From: Isoetes taiwanensis
Taxonomy: Eukaryota > Streptophyta > Lycopodiopsida > Isoetales > Isoetaceae
DNA: 64,000 nucleotides
Reading direction: 5' to 3'
Assembly: GCA_021234155.1 (NCBI GenBank)
Contig: JAJEKV010000025.1
Location: forward strand, 7,762,531 to 7,826,530
The notes beneath the pieces were generated by a model. It saw only the letters and a program-made list of their open reading frames with translations. It had not been told where the DNA came from and did not search any database. Positions 1-12,121 of the stretch are shown piece by piece. Every line of letters starts with the position of its first letter. The stretch's first letter is position 1. A program made the position numbers and the translations under genes.

Positions 1-444
1 AGAAGGAGGATCGGGCAAAGGGGAAGGAATAGAGCCCATGTCTCAACTGGTCGCAATCCTTCCTTCTCGCCATTGGGGCTCTCAAGGCTCTAAAGGATTG
101 GGCCGAAGCACGCAGGCAGAGGCCGCCATAGCCATACCTTCAAGACCCAACTCCAAAGATCCGGGTTACCGATTGGCCTAAAAACGGATCAATCGATCCG
201 AAGAATTATGGTCACGCAAATTTTATCCAATCTACTTCGATTAGCGGCGTTGTACAAATTGAGGAGGGATTTATCTACGTCTGCATGTGATTGTTCTAAA
301 GGGTTTGTCGAATTTAAGCAATGCAATTGGGGCACAGAGTCAGGATCGAAAAACAGGGGAATGGAATCGGATCAACAATGCGGTAATGATTTTAGAGAAG
401 GGGCACAGGGCAGTGGAAATATTTGGGGGCACAATGGGCCGTTT
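1..444. other. No gene seen
   Basis: Short overlapping open frames exist here but none has recognisable motifs or splice context. Nothing else is supported before the GC-rich palindrome cluster that starts at 445. Confidence 0.5.
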
Positions 445-634
445 GGGTTCGCTTAAGCGAACCCGGGGAGCCGTGACTGCCACCCCGCCCGCCGATCCAG
501 ACCGCCACGTTCGCGCCCCGCTTAACCCCTCGGGTTCGCCCGCGGGCGAACCCTTGGGTGGCGCCACCTCAAAGACCATCGCCAACATAACGGGTTCGCC
601 TGGGCGAATCCGTGGGGTTCGCTTGGGCGAACCC
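445..634. repeat. GC-rich cluster of four inverted repeats
   Basis: Four copies of a GGGTTCGC...GCGAACCC palindrome lie within 190 bp: 445-464 (perfect, GGGTTCGCTTAAGCGAACCC), 532-553 (perfect, 22 bp, arms GGGTTCGCCCG), 592-611 (imperfect) and 615-634 (two mismatched positions at the centre). The stretch is far richer in G+C than its surroundings. It could be the end of a DNA transposon, a CpG-rich regulatory patch or an array of sites for a dimeric protein; the sequence does not decide. Confidence 0.75.
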
Positions 635-771
635 GCTTGGCGGTTTGACCCAATTTCGGGAGCCAATAAAGTGGGCGCCTCAACCCTAGTTTAGCTCAAT
701 CCTGACTTGTTTTGAAGGCTAGCCTATCCACGTGTCAAAAAATCTGAGTGGTTATGGCTTAACCGGTCCTT

Positions 772-1152
772 CGAAATTGGATGGCCGTTCTGGATCATCG
801 CCTAGGTTAGAGCAGATGCTCCACGGAGGTATGGATCGACGCCTTATGATGCTCCACAAGAATAAATCTGGGTTTTTTTGCTCTATTTATCGTAACCCTA
901 AGATCATATTCAAGATCATAGTTCCCAGCATCACAGGATACTTTGAGTTGGATGTGGCTTAAGCCATTTGATCATGATCTAGAATAGACTGTTTTCAAAA
1001 TTCAATGGCCGTTTTGGACCGTCGCCTAGGTTAGATCAGAAGATGCTCCACAAAGGTAAATTAGGGTTTTTATAGCTCCTATTTATCGTAGCTTTACCCA
1101 GCCTTAATTAAGATCATATTCAAGATTATAGTTCCCGTCATCACAGAATAAT
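772..1152 (+). repeat. Degenerate direct repeat pair (about 170 bp unit)
   Basis: Segments 772-948 and about 999-1152 share an ordered series of blocks: ATGGCCGTT, TCGCCTAGGTTAGA, AGATGCTCCAC, a TAGGGTTT-like block, TATTTATCGTA, AAGATCATATTCAAGAT and ATAGTTCCC. The copies differ by small indels. This looks like an old tandem duplication or two copies of a short repeat family. No coding potential is seen. Confidence 0.7.
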
Positions 1153-1428
1153 GACGTCCTGGAATTTGAGACGTGAGTTACTCTGCCATGCCATTTGCAT
1201 TTCGGGTTCTCACTTTGGTATGGACCAACATGTCTATTTGCCAGAGTTTGCTCTGTAATATGTGCAAGTTGATGTTTAGATGTGGTGGGGTCAGTTTTAG
1301 CTGCGAAGGCATGTGCAATGCATTCTTTAGTAAAAACCTCTGCATGACATGATTAACGGTTTTATCTGATGAACAGAGCCTGAGTGATAATTTCTCTGGT
1401 GCTAGCCTTTATATGGCAATTATACAGT

Positions 1429-1617
1429 CTAGGCTTTTAATTCGTCAACACAAAGGTATGCCAGTCTGTATTTCTCTAAGTTGCCGGCTGCCTTCAATGC
1501 TTCAAATAAAAAGGGACGATTTGAACTCAATGCATCAACATATGGCGATGACTCGTTTACATTAATTATTGGAATTTGAAAGACCAAAACGTCCCCCTTT
1601 GCTATGATGTAGGACAA
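1429..1617 (-). other. Unrecognised 62-codon open frame
   Basis: A minus-strand open frame with protein-like composition ends in a stop at 1429 and could be the last exon of a gene. I recognise no family and see no convincing acceptor site at its upstream edge. It may well be chance. Confidence 0.15.
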
Positions 1618-1940
1618 TAATGGTACTCAATCCACATTTTGATCGACGTACCTTGCTGCTGATGTGTTGCAGAACCAAAAATTCTGTATAATAATGCAGC
1701 ATTCTGTATCTTTAATGTGGCCACTCATCGCTCCTTCAGCCTGACATTTCCTTCCTAGGTTTATCTTGATCATTATCAGCACATAATGTTGCAAACTGGT
1801 AAAGAACGTATATGTGCTGGCACAAGGTCAATTCTTGGTTCGTTGTTGAGGTTATGGCTCTGCATATTGCTTTGTAAGCCTCCTATCTTCTCTTGGATTA
1901 TAGGGTCTGTGATGATACTCAGTATAACAGGGTACCTCTG

Positions 1941-2131
1941 CATAGGCATCCTCTAAACTAGTGGCTAGACATAGGCATCCTCTAAACTAGTGGCTAGATG
2001 GAGTATTATGGTTTGGCAGCTTCCCAATTCCAGGCAATTGCATCAGAATATATTTGTCATGTTTAGGGCTGTGCATATGCTCAGTATAATAGGATACCTC
2101 TGCATAGGGATCCTCTAAACTGTTGACTAAG
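1941..2131 (+). repeat. Short repeat, 29-bp unit, three copies
   Basis: A 29-bp unit beginning CATAGGCATCCTCTAAACTA occurs head to tail at 1941-1969 and 1970-1998, and a diverged copy lies at 2103-2131. The segment just upstream of the first and third copies (CTCAGTATAA...ACCTCTG) is also repeated at about 1918 and 2079, so a larger unit was duplicated first and the 29-mer then doubled. Confidence 0.7.
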
Positions 2132-2554
2132 CTTCCCAAGGAGTACGGATGCAATAGAATTGACAATTCCTCTTTGGAACAGTTAACTATCCATTTGGCG
2201 TTATTTAATTTGTTTGTTTGAAATATTTTCTCTATTTAATTTGTTTGTTTGAAATTATTTTCCTGGTTTAGGCTTTGCGTGATTTAGCTGAATTATGTTG
2301 AAAATTAGTTGCTTGTGTCCTTTCAAGAAAGTCTCGTTGCTTCCAACTTGAAAAAAGTCCTGTAGTGGACCCTCAGCCTGCCGTAACCTGCTGCAGTCTT
2401 GTCCGCTAACTTTCTTTGTATTTTGTTTGGTGGGTAATGCCGAACTATCTAGTTCTTTCTTATTGTAACTTCTATTTTTAAGATACTTGTTTGAGGATTT
2501 CTTATTACGGTTATAGACGATATCGTGTTATGATGCATATGTAGGTTTTTGCAG

Positions 2555-2632
2555 GCAGTTCAATTGGGTGGAAGGATTATCTCTTAAGGGTCTTTGTTCT
2601 GGTTTAAATGGAAACCTTGCTGGAGTTCTACC
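2555..2632 (+). other. Isolated exon-like segment
   Basis: A 78-bp segment is bounded by a good acceptor (TTTTTGCAG) and a consensus donor (GTAAGTGC). In the frame G/CAG it is open and reads QFNWVEGLSLKGLCSG followed by LNGNLAGVLP. Its length is a multiple of three. I cannot name the family and no continuous neighbouring exons are evident, so it may be a single exon of a gene with long introns, or a gene relic. Confidence 0.3.
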
Positions 2633-3600
2633 GTAAGTGCTTTCTTGTTTATTTACAGGTTATAAATTTCCATAAAAAACTCTATTTTATTACGTATCAA
2701 ATCCATGACTGTATGAAGAATCATAATATCTTAGACAACTTATGAAACAAAGCAAGCAATTGTTAGGACTGCTAAGAACATCCACATCCGCGTGAATTTT
2801 TGGTGCTTATGACAAGCAGGTTTGCGAATGCATCATATTTTGCTCGAATGTTTAAGCATGAACGCAAGGGAAGGAGGCACAGAGAAGGAGGACCCTAAGT
2901 GAAGTTATTTAAGCCCTTCAGAACTTCGTAGGAAGTAAAGGATCATAGATGTCACAGGGGAGTGCTATTCTATCAGGGGTTCGGAGGGACCTTACATCCT
3001 AGGCCTGGAGGCAATTGAACTTGACTAACTAATCGGGTGTGTACGAACCTGTCAAGCAGAAGCTATTCAAAAATTTGCAGAGAATTATAGTTCAATTGCT
3101 GGTTCGAACCTCGTGTTTTTCTGTCATTACATAGTTCATTGGTTCTTACTTGGTAAAACTGGCCAGTGAAACCAATACATGACCTAAATTGAAATTCTAA
3201 TAAGAAAAGAAATCACATCTACTAGCAGCTTCTAAAAAATCCTGCCTTTAAATAACCATGATATATGATGAAATCAACAAAAGTCAAGGGCCCAGTACAA
3301 GTGCATAGTACAACTACATACAGTCTCAGATATGGTGATATGCTTGCACACACTGTTTACTACGAGCAATGGTACAGATTTATGTAGATGAGACTGAGAT
3401 GCTGGTTTCTAGTGGGCAGAGAGGATAAGCTGCTACTCAATAATACAGAAATGGTCGAGAGAAACGGCCTCTCAGCCATACAGTCCAACAATGCAATGAG
3501 AACATCAATGCTTTGTGAGGGAGATGTCTAAAGATTATTTACATTTAACTTTAGCTTATCTCTTTGGGAGTTATGACGATGCATATTGCTTTTTTGCAGA

Positions 3601-3652
3601 ACTTGAGCATGGGGCAACCTGCTATTGCTAAAAGTTTACGAAAACTTAAGAG
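3601..3652 (+). other. Isolated exon-like segment
   Basis: After a pyrimidine tract ending TTTTTTGCAG comes a short open segment reading NLSMGQPAIAKSLRKLK, followed by a donor-like GTAAGAAG. Together with the candidate exon at 2555-2632 it may mark a decayed or long-intron gene on the + strand. Family not recognised. Confidence 0.25.
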
Positions 3653-6600
3653 TAAGAAGAATGAATTCATTGTTGTAGGGGTTTAATTGATGAAGGTTAT
3701 CATTGTTTTGATTCTATGTTACAAGATTATCTCTTTAGATCACTAGCAGATCATTGCAGATGCATGCTTTCGCCCTTAAGCAGAGCATGGCAAATAGATG
3801 AAGTCGGGGACTTTTTAATAAAATACCAATAGAGCCTAATTTGGTGAGTTGGGCTGAATTCTTGGGGTGGTTTGAGTGTCACGAGAAAAATGCACCTTAG
3901 ATCATATGTTTGATGAATTCTGGGCAGATAAGAAACAATTCTTATGAATTAGTTGGGAGTTCTATGATAAAATAGGAAAAGGATTCGATCAATTAACGAT
4001 CATCTTCAGGAAGGCAAGTTGCTTGCTGCTTATGGAAGTCAGGCTTGTTTCAATAAATTAAGATCATGAATGATATTAGTCTGTGCTATTGGTTTAGTGA
4101 TCGTGTTTGCAGCTCAAGGATTATCCAGAAATAAGTGTCTAACTGCCAACTGTGGCAAATAAGAACTTCCTTCCTTTCTAGAATTCTTCGTCGAGTATTC
4201 TGTTTGATCTCTTATAACCTGGGCATTACAGTTTGATATTTAAATTTTGGGGTGTCAAATCATTTCATGTTTGGGGTGTCAAGTCGTTTCATGAAATCAT
4301 ACAAGAGTCTTGTTGGAGACTTTAATGCTTGTATAGGTCGATCTAGAACTTGAAAGTTTTTTTTTAAACAAGCCACTTTTTGAAGGGGAATTTATTGGCT
4401 TCCTAGACTGAATGTCTTCTGGGGCGTGGGGTTCAATTCTCCAATCTCTTTTTTTAGGTGCCTTACTGCAGCTGTTTAATCTAACTTTCACGAACAGCAT
4501 ACATAATGAATCTTTGTCACTTCTTCATAGTAAATTTTATGTCTATGGAAACAGAGCTTTTCTAATATGCACTTTCAAATGCCAAGTATAATGACTTCAG
4601 ACTTCAGCTTTTCATATTTGCTGATTGTACTCAATTATAGGTCGTAGAACTCTTGTATTTCACCAGGGAACTAGAGGTCCTTCACCTTTGGTAACAGATT
4701 AAGAAAATCAAGGAACTGCGTACCTCCTATGTGGTGTAATAGAATAATCTTCTCCACATGATGGTCTAAGAGAATCATCTTCCATACATGGTCTGACGGC
4801 ACTTTGGTTACAAATGGGATGCAAGGACAAACCATATTTTGATATGCCACCATGTCAGCGATTCGTACATGGTTCTCCATGCTCGATCTCGTAACGTATA
4901 TCTTAAGATATTGTATTGAACTAAAGAAGAGAATAAATAAAATATATTGAGGCAACTCGCCAATAGAACTTGACTTGAAAGATCTAGTATTGCACTTGAC
5001 TTGAAAGCTTTAGTATAAATGTGACTGAATAGAATTGTCGGAAACAATGGCTCTGTCATGATTACTACCATCTTGGGTCATAACATAAGTACACACTTGT
5101 ACCATGATGCGGCTTCTAAGACAATAGGTTTGAAGCAAACAATGCTAAGTCATGATTACTACCATCTTGGGTCATAACATAAGTACACACTTGTACCATG
5201 ATGCGGCTTCTAAGATAATAGGTTTGAAGCACGAGAGTTGTTTTAATGCTAAAATTTTCATATCATTTGACATCATCGTCTATTGCTCAATGCTAATTTG
5301 AAGTTAGTTTGCATGTCAATTGACACCATCTGTAGGTTGTAGTGGATATAAGTTGTCACTTTCTGTTATCTTGCAATATTGGCCTTGTTTGGTTATCTTG
5401 CAATATTGGCCTTAATTAGTCTTGGTTATTCCGTAATATTGGCCTTAGTTGGTCTTGTTCAACAAGATATGCTTGTGTGTTTCTGTCTTGAGCAAATGCA
5501 ACATGTATCCCTGACCCAAAAAAAAAGGACTAGCAAAAAGGTGCAGCAAAAGGCATGGGCAATTTTAAGCTTGAATTCACTATGTAAAATGGAAAAGGTA
5601 GTCACATCCATTAGATATAGTTTTGTTATGCTTTTGGAATGGAATTGATTTAATTAATATGATAACAAAAAGTGTTGAGGGAAGTGTGAAAACAATGCAA
5701 AGTGTTAGTTTTATAGAGCATTGTAGCCAACTAAACTCAAGAATCACGACACCTTAAAAAATGGTGTAACTTGATGCCTTTAAAAGCTTGTAGAGGTATC
5801 TCTGTAAGTGCATGAGGTACTACTAATCTTGCTGCCTTTTGCACGCCTTTGTTAATCGTGCCTAAACTCAAACATTGGGATCATGTAAAATAGCTGTGAA
5901 TTTCTTGGAAGATATGCATTTGCAACGTAATGGAGGAAGAACAATGAGATGGGAGACGATAGTGGGAAAAGCCTTAAAAGAATAGCGAGATAGTGAGGAA
6001 AATTTGACATTGCAGCTAGGGCGAGAAATGGACAAGGGGCCAAAAAACATTGCTCTCAGACTATCCCGATGTGTAAAAGCCATGCCGGATTTAAAAAGGA
6101 AAGGGACTGGCAGGAAAACATAATATTAAAAGCATCATAAACATTTATGAGAAACTCGAAGTCTCTATCCAAGGACTACGACGGCAGAAATTTCCAAAAG
6201 GAAGCATATAAATACAGAAATACTCCTATAATGAGATCCAAAAGGAGCATAATGTGGTACTATAAGCTGATCTATCATCATATGTATCGTTATAAGGGCT
6301 ATAACCTATTATCTTCAGCAAAAGATGACAAATTTCATACTTCAAATGGAATGCAAAATGCTCAAACTCAAACATGTTCCAAGCAAAGCCTATGGATTTA
6401 ATGTAGTAAGTTAGAACATGTGGCACTCATGATTGATAGCTAGTAAAGAAGCAAAACGAGTTGGTAGTTTTAAAGCAACAAAGACAAAGGAGCTCATTTG
6501 ATGTTGAAGGGCTCTACGTTTGCCAGTTTTTTAGAGCCACTTTTCTACTATAAAGAGCATTATCAGAGCATAAAATGAAGGGTCTTTATGGAGATACATA

Positions 6601-9192
6601 CCTATCCATGATCAAAGGATTCCTGCACCACTCTGCCTTGGGAAAAAATTGTTGTTCTAAGAATTAGGCTGCTTGTTATCAGTAAAAATTTCTTGCTTAT
6701 TTGGAGTGTTTCTATGGTGCATCATGGATTGTCACTTTCGAGACTCAAATCAGCAAAAAATGTATTGACTAATTCCTTGGGGTTAGGGCGACGTTCCCCA
6801 ACATGTACGGTTCACTATTTTTCTCAACCCTCCCTTTCCCTAGATCAAGATCTAAGGACTAGGTGAACGTCCACATTAAATTTTATGACACTTAGATAGC
6901 TAGGGTTTCAGATAAGGTGACACTCGAGATAGGGTTGGTGCGCTAAGAGAAGAAAAAGTTGAGGGAAGGGGGAAGGGCAAGTTACAAAATTCTATGAATG
7001 GACTAGCATACTAGGACAAGCTTGAAAAGTTCAAGAAAAGTGCAAGTTGTGGGGATCTCGAAATTGACTAATTAGACTTGCAATTAGCTTCAAAAGTTCA
7101 ATACTTATTTGTATGAGCATTGGAGCTAAAGTTCGTATCACGGCAACATTTAACATCTAAGCGTAGATGCTTTATTTGAAAATGCCTCTTGTCTCTTGTA
7201 GCACATGAAAAATGGATGTGCCATAAGATACAATACAATGAGAAACAAAAAATAGCTATGGGGTCTTATGATTGGACTGGGTAGTGCATTAACTATATTA
7301 GCATAGACATGACAACTTCTAATATCGAAGCCTAGTGAAACATAGTTATCCTATAAAAGCATTATTTGAAATTACAGGTCCTCATCTAACCATATATCCA
7401 TTACACAATTCAAATGTTACCACAAATTTACAGCCACAACCTCATTAGAACCAAATATTTTAATACACAAAGTTTTTATAATCGGCTTTGCTGGCGTGAA
7501 TTGCTTACAGAATTGGCAGTCCTTTATGATAGTAAAAATATAGTTTTCACACTCAACAATTTATGGTGTCTCAGTTTAAGTTGCCTTATCTAGATACTAA
7601 CATTGATGATTGATGCTGATTCTTCTTTGCTCGCGAGCCTTGGGATCATGTTGCAGGCAACAGAGATCAGGACAGGGTAATTTTGCAAGCATTTGATGAT
7701 AGATTGTATTAAAGTTTTAAATGGTTTTCAGCAATGGATGATCAGGTGCAACTTTTATAGATCTGAGAGAGGAATCATTTACATTTTCCAGTTTTGCGCA
7801 TGATTGCAAGAAGGAATCAGTAGTAGAATTTCCTTGGCTAGTTGCTGATATGAATGTAACAGATTGGTGGTCGTCTATTATTTCTCTAGTTAGTAAATCT
7901 GAACAACTTTCTTTTTCAATTGTCGTTGATTTCAATGGGAGATATAGCTTCTCTTGTCAGTTCTCAAAAGGTTATACTTTCCAGCAGTGTTAGTCATAAA
8001 GAGGGGTGTTAGAACTATGCTGACATGAATGATGATGTCGTACTGCTGAGCTATCACTTGTTGCTAACATGGCATTCTTATATGAAGCATATCACTCATC
8101 ATTAGCGTAGTTATTGTCTTTACTTGTGTCGTCCTTTGTTCACACACGTATAGACCTAGAGTTCTAGAGTTCAACAAAATGAACCCTTTTAGTGTTAGCA
8201 GCAAATTTTACAAGGTAAATAAAAAGAGACACAAAAGCAGGTAAATGGGCAAGAGCATAGTCACCAATGATTTGCAGCTTAACCTACTACAACCAGCTTC
8301 CTCCGATATATGGCAGCTAAATTAAGAGGTTGACCTCATTCATTCTTGTGCCTTTTCTCTTCTCTCTCTAAGGATGACTCTTTTCTTTTCTTTTTGTTTC
8401 TTCTTTCCTATACACAAGACATCAATAAAGTAGAGTTCCTAAATTATTGTATCTAAAGCATTATATATTTGTGATAAAGCAGAATTATTACATTGTATAT
8501 CTTGGAAAATGTTGTATATGTAGCATAAATGTTTAATATATGGTGTCTGTAGTCATCCTATTGATGGAGTGTCCACCATTGCATGTGTCTGCCCCAGCTT
8601 TTATGGTTGTTTCAGGGCGTCAAAACAGTTATGACGGAGTGTAGAGAAAGAAGATTGCCATAACAAGATAGCGCTTTCATTCGAGCTTCCATATTCTTTG
8701 TACTGAATGTAGTTCCTAGTATCTAGCATTTTTAGACACCATTATATTAGGACTAAATAGTATCATAGCCATTTCTTCCTCGTCCCTAATATGACATCTT
8801 TATCGTTTTCTGCTTAAATAAATGTATGGTTATTCCATCTTCCATTTGGGTTGGTTAGTATACTATTACGTTAAAGCATATGTCTTTTTAGATAATACTT
8901 AAGTCTCCTCTTAGACTAGTTGTTTAGACCCATTGTAATTGCAAGTCTAATGTACAATGGATATTTAGTAGGTTCTTCCCTACCTTGATGATGTGGCATA
9001 AGTAGCCTTTTATTGTATATGCATTTTTGTGGATGACTTTTTTGTCTCTATCATCAACTTCACTTTTGTTTAAAGAATAACGTGCTTCAATAATATTCTT
9101 TCGTTCTTTTGTGTACTGTGTAGTCTGTGATTCTCTATTGCTTGTTGGATGAGATGACCTTTGTGTTTATCAGAGACTGAAAGGCTGCATAA
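3653..9192. other. Intergenic, no gene recognised
   Basis: AT-rich sequence with scattered short open frames lacking motifs. Apart from the tandem duplication at 5056-5233 and short AATATTGGCCTT repeats at about 5387-5450, I see no structured feature. Confidence 0.5.
5056..5233 (+). repeat. Tandem duplication, period 94 bp
   Basis: The segment starting TCATGATTACTACCATCTTG at 5056 is repeated at 5150 with only one or two differences through TAGGTTTGAAGCA. The near identity implies a recent event. Non-coding. Confidence 0.9.
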
Positions 9193-10300
9193 ATGGCGAA
9201 GGACAAAAAGACCAAGGTAAAGTTTGATGAAAAACTCATGTCTATCAAGATAAATCATATGAAGGTGCAATTTTTCTTTTTAACTTCTTTTTTATTCTTA
9301 TTTTATTTGCAGGGTATTCATTTTCCCTGCCCGAGTCGATTCAACAATATAATCTAGTGAGATATCTGGCATATTAACTTTATTGTTTCTGCATCATATG
9401 TGCAGCACCTACCCCAGAACCCGTGCAAGAACCACCTCCACCTCCACCAGCTCCAGGTATTTTTCTTTGTTATGATTGTTAAGTCAGATTACAACAAATT
9501 TCCATATGACATTGTCAAATCTGCTGTAATTAGAACCTGTTGTAGAGGCGTCCAATGCTACACCTCCTGTACCTTCCTTTACTTCAACGTGGTTTGATGA
9601 TCCTCAAGAGGTATTCCTTATTTCTAGAGCATTTGTATGTGATCGACAATACTTTATATAAGCACAATACTACACTTCATGCATTGGCTAAGTTGTCTCT
9701 TGAATTTGTTCAGGGAGAAGCAGCACAAAAGGCTGCCATGGAGTTAAAAGATAGTTTAGAAATCAAGGCATTGTCCATTAGGCAATATTTGGTAAGAAAT
9801 CGAACATACATGTTGTGTAATTTAATCAGCTGGATTGATTGGTAATGTGTTTAGAAATCAAGGCATTGTCCATTAGGCAATATTTGGTAAGAAATCGAAC
9901 ATACATGTTGTGTAATTTAATCAGCTGGATTGATTGGTAATGTGACTCAAAAAGTATTTTTGATGCGAATAGGAAAGTACGGTGGTACCATTGCTGTTGC
10001 AAGGCATGCAACACCTTGTACTTGAAAGGTATATCGCAGTCAATGATTTGTAATTTTGTGATGGTGTGTTAGTATTTTTTGAATGATAAAGCATAAGATA
10101 CAATTTTGCTTTATTGTGAAATTTTTTATTTCTTTGCCAGGCCATCAAATCCAATTGAGTACCTTGCTGCATTTTTATTAAAAAACAATCCTCATAAAGA
10201 AGAGACCGTTGAAACTGAAGAACCACGACTAGAACCATTGTTAAAGGTCGACTTGCAAGTCAATACTGACAGTGCTACTTTGGGAACTCCTGCAAGCTAA
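9193..10300 (+). CDS. DPY30: DPY-30/Sdc1-like COMPASS subunit (spliced)
   Basis: Homologue of Dpy-30, the small subunit that dimerises and binds Ash2L within histone H3K4 methyltransferase complexes in the nucleus. Exons read by eye: 9193-9216 (start, MAKDKKTK), a possible 22-nt exon 9313-9334, 9406-9456 (proline-rich), 9534-9610, 9714-9791, 9973-10028 and 10141-10300 (stop). All junctions are GT-AG. The core helix-turn-helix spans three exons and reads SIRQYL, ESTVVPLLLQGMQHLVLER and PSNPIEYLAAFLLKNN, a close match to the family signature. With the 22-nt exon the frame closes at 155 codons plus stop; without it, exon 1 is out of phase with the rest, so the N-terminus is uncertain. The tail after the core is acidic then low in complexity. 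Part of exon 9714-9791 and its donor is duplicated in the following intron. Confidence 0.88.
9754..9943 (+). repeat. Tandem duplication, period 95 bp, inside DPY30
   Basis: Copy 1 (9754-9848) covers the last 38 nt of the DPY30 core exon, its donor (GTAAGAAATC) and the start of the intron. Copy 2 (9849-9943) is essentially identical. The second copy carries an intact donor at 9887 and a TTTAG acceptor-like site ending at 9854, giving a possible 32-nt cassette at 9855-9886. Confidence 0.95.
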
Positions 10301-10479
10301 AATTGTATCGCCATTTAATACTATTGTTGTTATTATTTCTTTTTGGAGTGTGAGAAGGCAATCCTAACACATAAGTCGAGGTAGCCAATCTACTATAGTT
10401 GGCTATAGATAGCTAGTACAAAGGGACTAATTTGGGCTTTCCATTCTCACATGGAGGATGCTTGCATCTTGAGACAAAA

Positions 10480-10780
10480 ACTCAAGAGTCAATCTGAAAT
10501 GGCAACTTCCATTGTATGTCTTACAAAAATTAGCAAGTACAATGTCCATTGCCTCCTCCTGAAAGGGAAGTTTTCATAAATTTAAAGAGATCATTGCGCT
10601 TGTTTGGAACTTTATATAGGGTGGCAATGAGATAGGTGCAGCTGTAAAAATTGCATGGAGCAAATGCATCCGCTCCAAAAAGGATGGTAGCCTTGATCTC
10701 AAATTTCATGGTAAAGTTCTTTGCAAGTTCCTCTGGCAGATCCTGTTGGGCCATGTACAGTCATGTGGGATGTGCCTCAA
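10480..10780 (+). pseudogene. LINE reverse-transcriptase C-terminal fragment
   Basis: The + strand, with a couple of stops and shifts, reads a stretch typical of the segment after the catalytic domain of plant L1-like LINE ORF2 proteins: KYNVHCLLLKGKFS, then ALVWNFI.GGNE, then KIAWSKCIRSKKDGSLDLKF and KFLWQIL. This matches the family pattern of a tryptophan-glycine block followed by K.aWs..c..K..GgL. It is a short 5'- and 3'-truncated relic lying 180 bp downstream of DPY30. Confidence 0.7.
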
Positions 10781-11655
10781 TCTTTGGAGCACTGTGTTAT
10801 TTTTGATAAACTTATAGTTAAAACCTCGGTTGCCACCATCGGATCTGGATAGGACCACAATTACATTGCAATTTATGTGATGCAATAGCTTTTACATGCA
10901 CCGCCAAAACAAAACTTTAGAGTAAAAAATATATAAATATGATCATATCAACTTGGTCCCTCTTTGCTTCCATATTCTCATTGGGAATTGACTGCAAGAG
11001 GAGCATCTTCATCGTATGTGGAACTGCATCTGGGATAAAAATATCATTCCCATGCACTCAATACTTTTCAGGCAGATTGTTCACCACTCAGCCAGAGTAA
11101 ATGTGAATGTCCATTCATTTAAGCTGTGAGTTAGCCCATTCTGCCATGTATGCAAGTTGTTGCTCGAGACTATTGAATATTATTTTATCATGTGTAACAA
11201 TGTTCATACAACATGGACATGGATTCAAGCTCACTTTCAATCGCATCTCAATAGTCCGCAAATTCTCCTCGATTCACTTGCTAGATGTTGGCTGAGGCTT
11301 AAGAAACTAGCATTCCATCTTACATGAGCGATGGCATGCTGGACCATTTAAAAAAGTCAGTGCCACCTAGTGTTCAACAAGTTGCTAGCGCAACAAAAGG
11401 TTGCCCTCTATACTAAGTTAATACAACTTTATTAATTGTCAGATGTGTTAATAAAGTGATTATTTTACATTATCAATAATGTTTCAAATATATGTGCTTC
11501 AGAAAGCATTCTACATTTCCTCTGGCCACCCAATTTTAGAGATAATCTCCACTTTTATTCTCTGAAGGGCGCTCCATCCCATATAACTAATTTCCTACTT
11601 TTAGAATTAGTTTCCTTTCTCCTTTTGCGGATTGCATCTGTCATATCCTTGCTTC
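10781..11655. other. Intergenic, nothing recognised
   Basis: No coding motif, RNA gene or clear repeat seen. Confidence 0.5.
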
Positions 11656-11656
11656 T

Positions 11657-12121
11657 ATATGTAGCACAATAACAAGGGGTCCCACAGGGATTCAATATAG
11701 ATGCATAAATCACTACCCCTGAAACCATAGACCATACCTCTAAAACAATTGAATGGGTTGTTAGTTAAAAAAAAACATAAATTCAAGATAAAAAATAATC
11801 ATGTTAGCTCACTGGATATATTGGCGGTTAAAGTAGTCTTATTAAGACATTGAGCTATTTTGATCGAGGTTCGAGCCCCCGTTTTTCATATTCTAAGATC
11901 TTAAGTAAAGCCGTATAGAGGTTCGATATTCCAAAAAAACCTTAGACGAACTCGTATTTTATATTTGAAAATCATAGTTGCCTCCAATCTAGACGAAATG
12001 AGAGGTGCCCAGAGACCCCAACATATGGTCTGGGGATCTGGCAACTGTGGTAGTCCAGAGTGCACCTTCTTTACAATATATACCACAATAATAGGGGTTC
12101 TAAGGGGATTTAATATAAGTG
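11657..12121 (+). mobile_element. tRNA-derived SINE-like element
   Basis: At 11804-11882 the sequence resembles a tRNA with RNA polymerase III promoter boxes: an A-box-like TTAGCTCACTGG and, about 60 bp further, a B-box-like AGGTTCGAGCCCCC. It does not fold as a full tRNA. Related flanks, ATGTAGCACAATAACAAGGG at 11658 and a diverged version at about 12078, bracket the region and continue with GGGATTCAATATA / GGGATTTAATATA. They may be two tail copies of the same family or the result of duplication. Confidence 0.5.

Noticed and set aside
3085-3115. GGTTCGAACC B-box-like sequence with TAGTTCAATTGC just upstream
   Set aside because: The A-like and B-like motifs are almost adjacent rather than 30-60 bp apart, so neither a tRNA gene nor a SINE head is supported.
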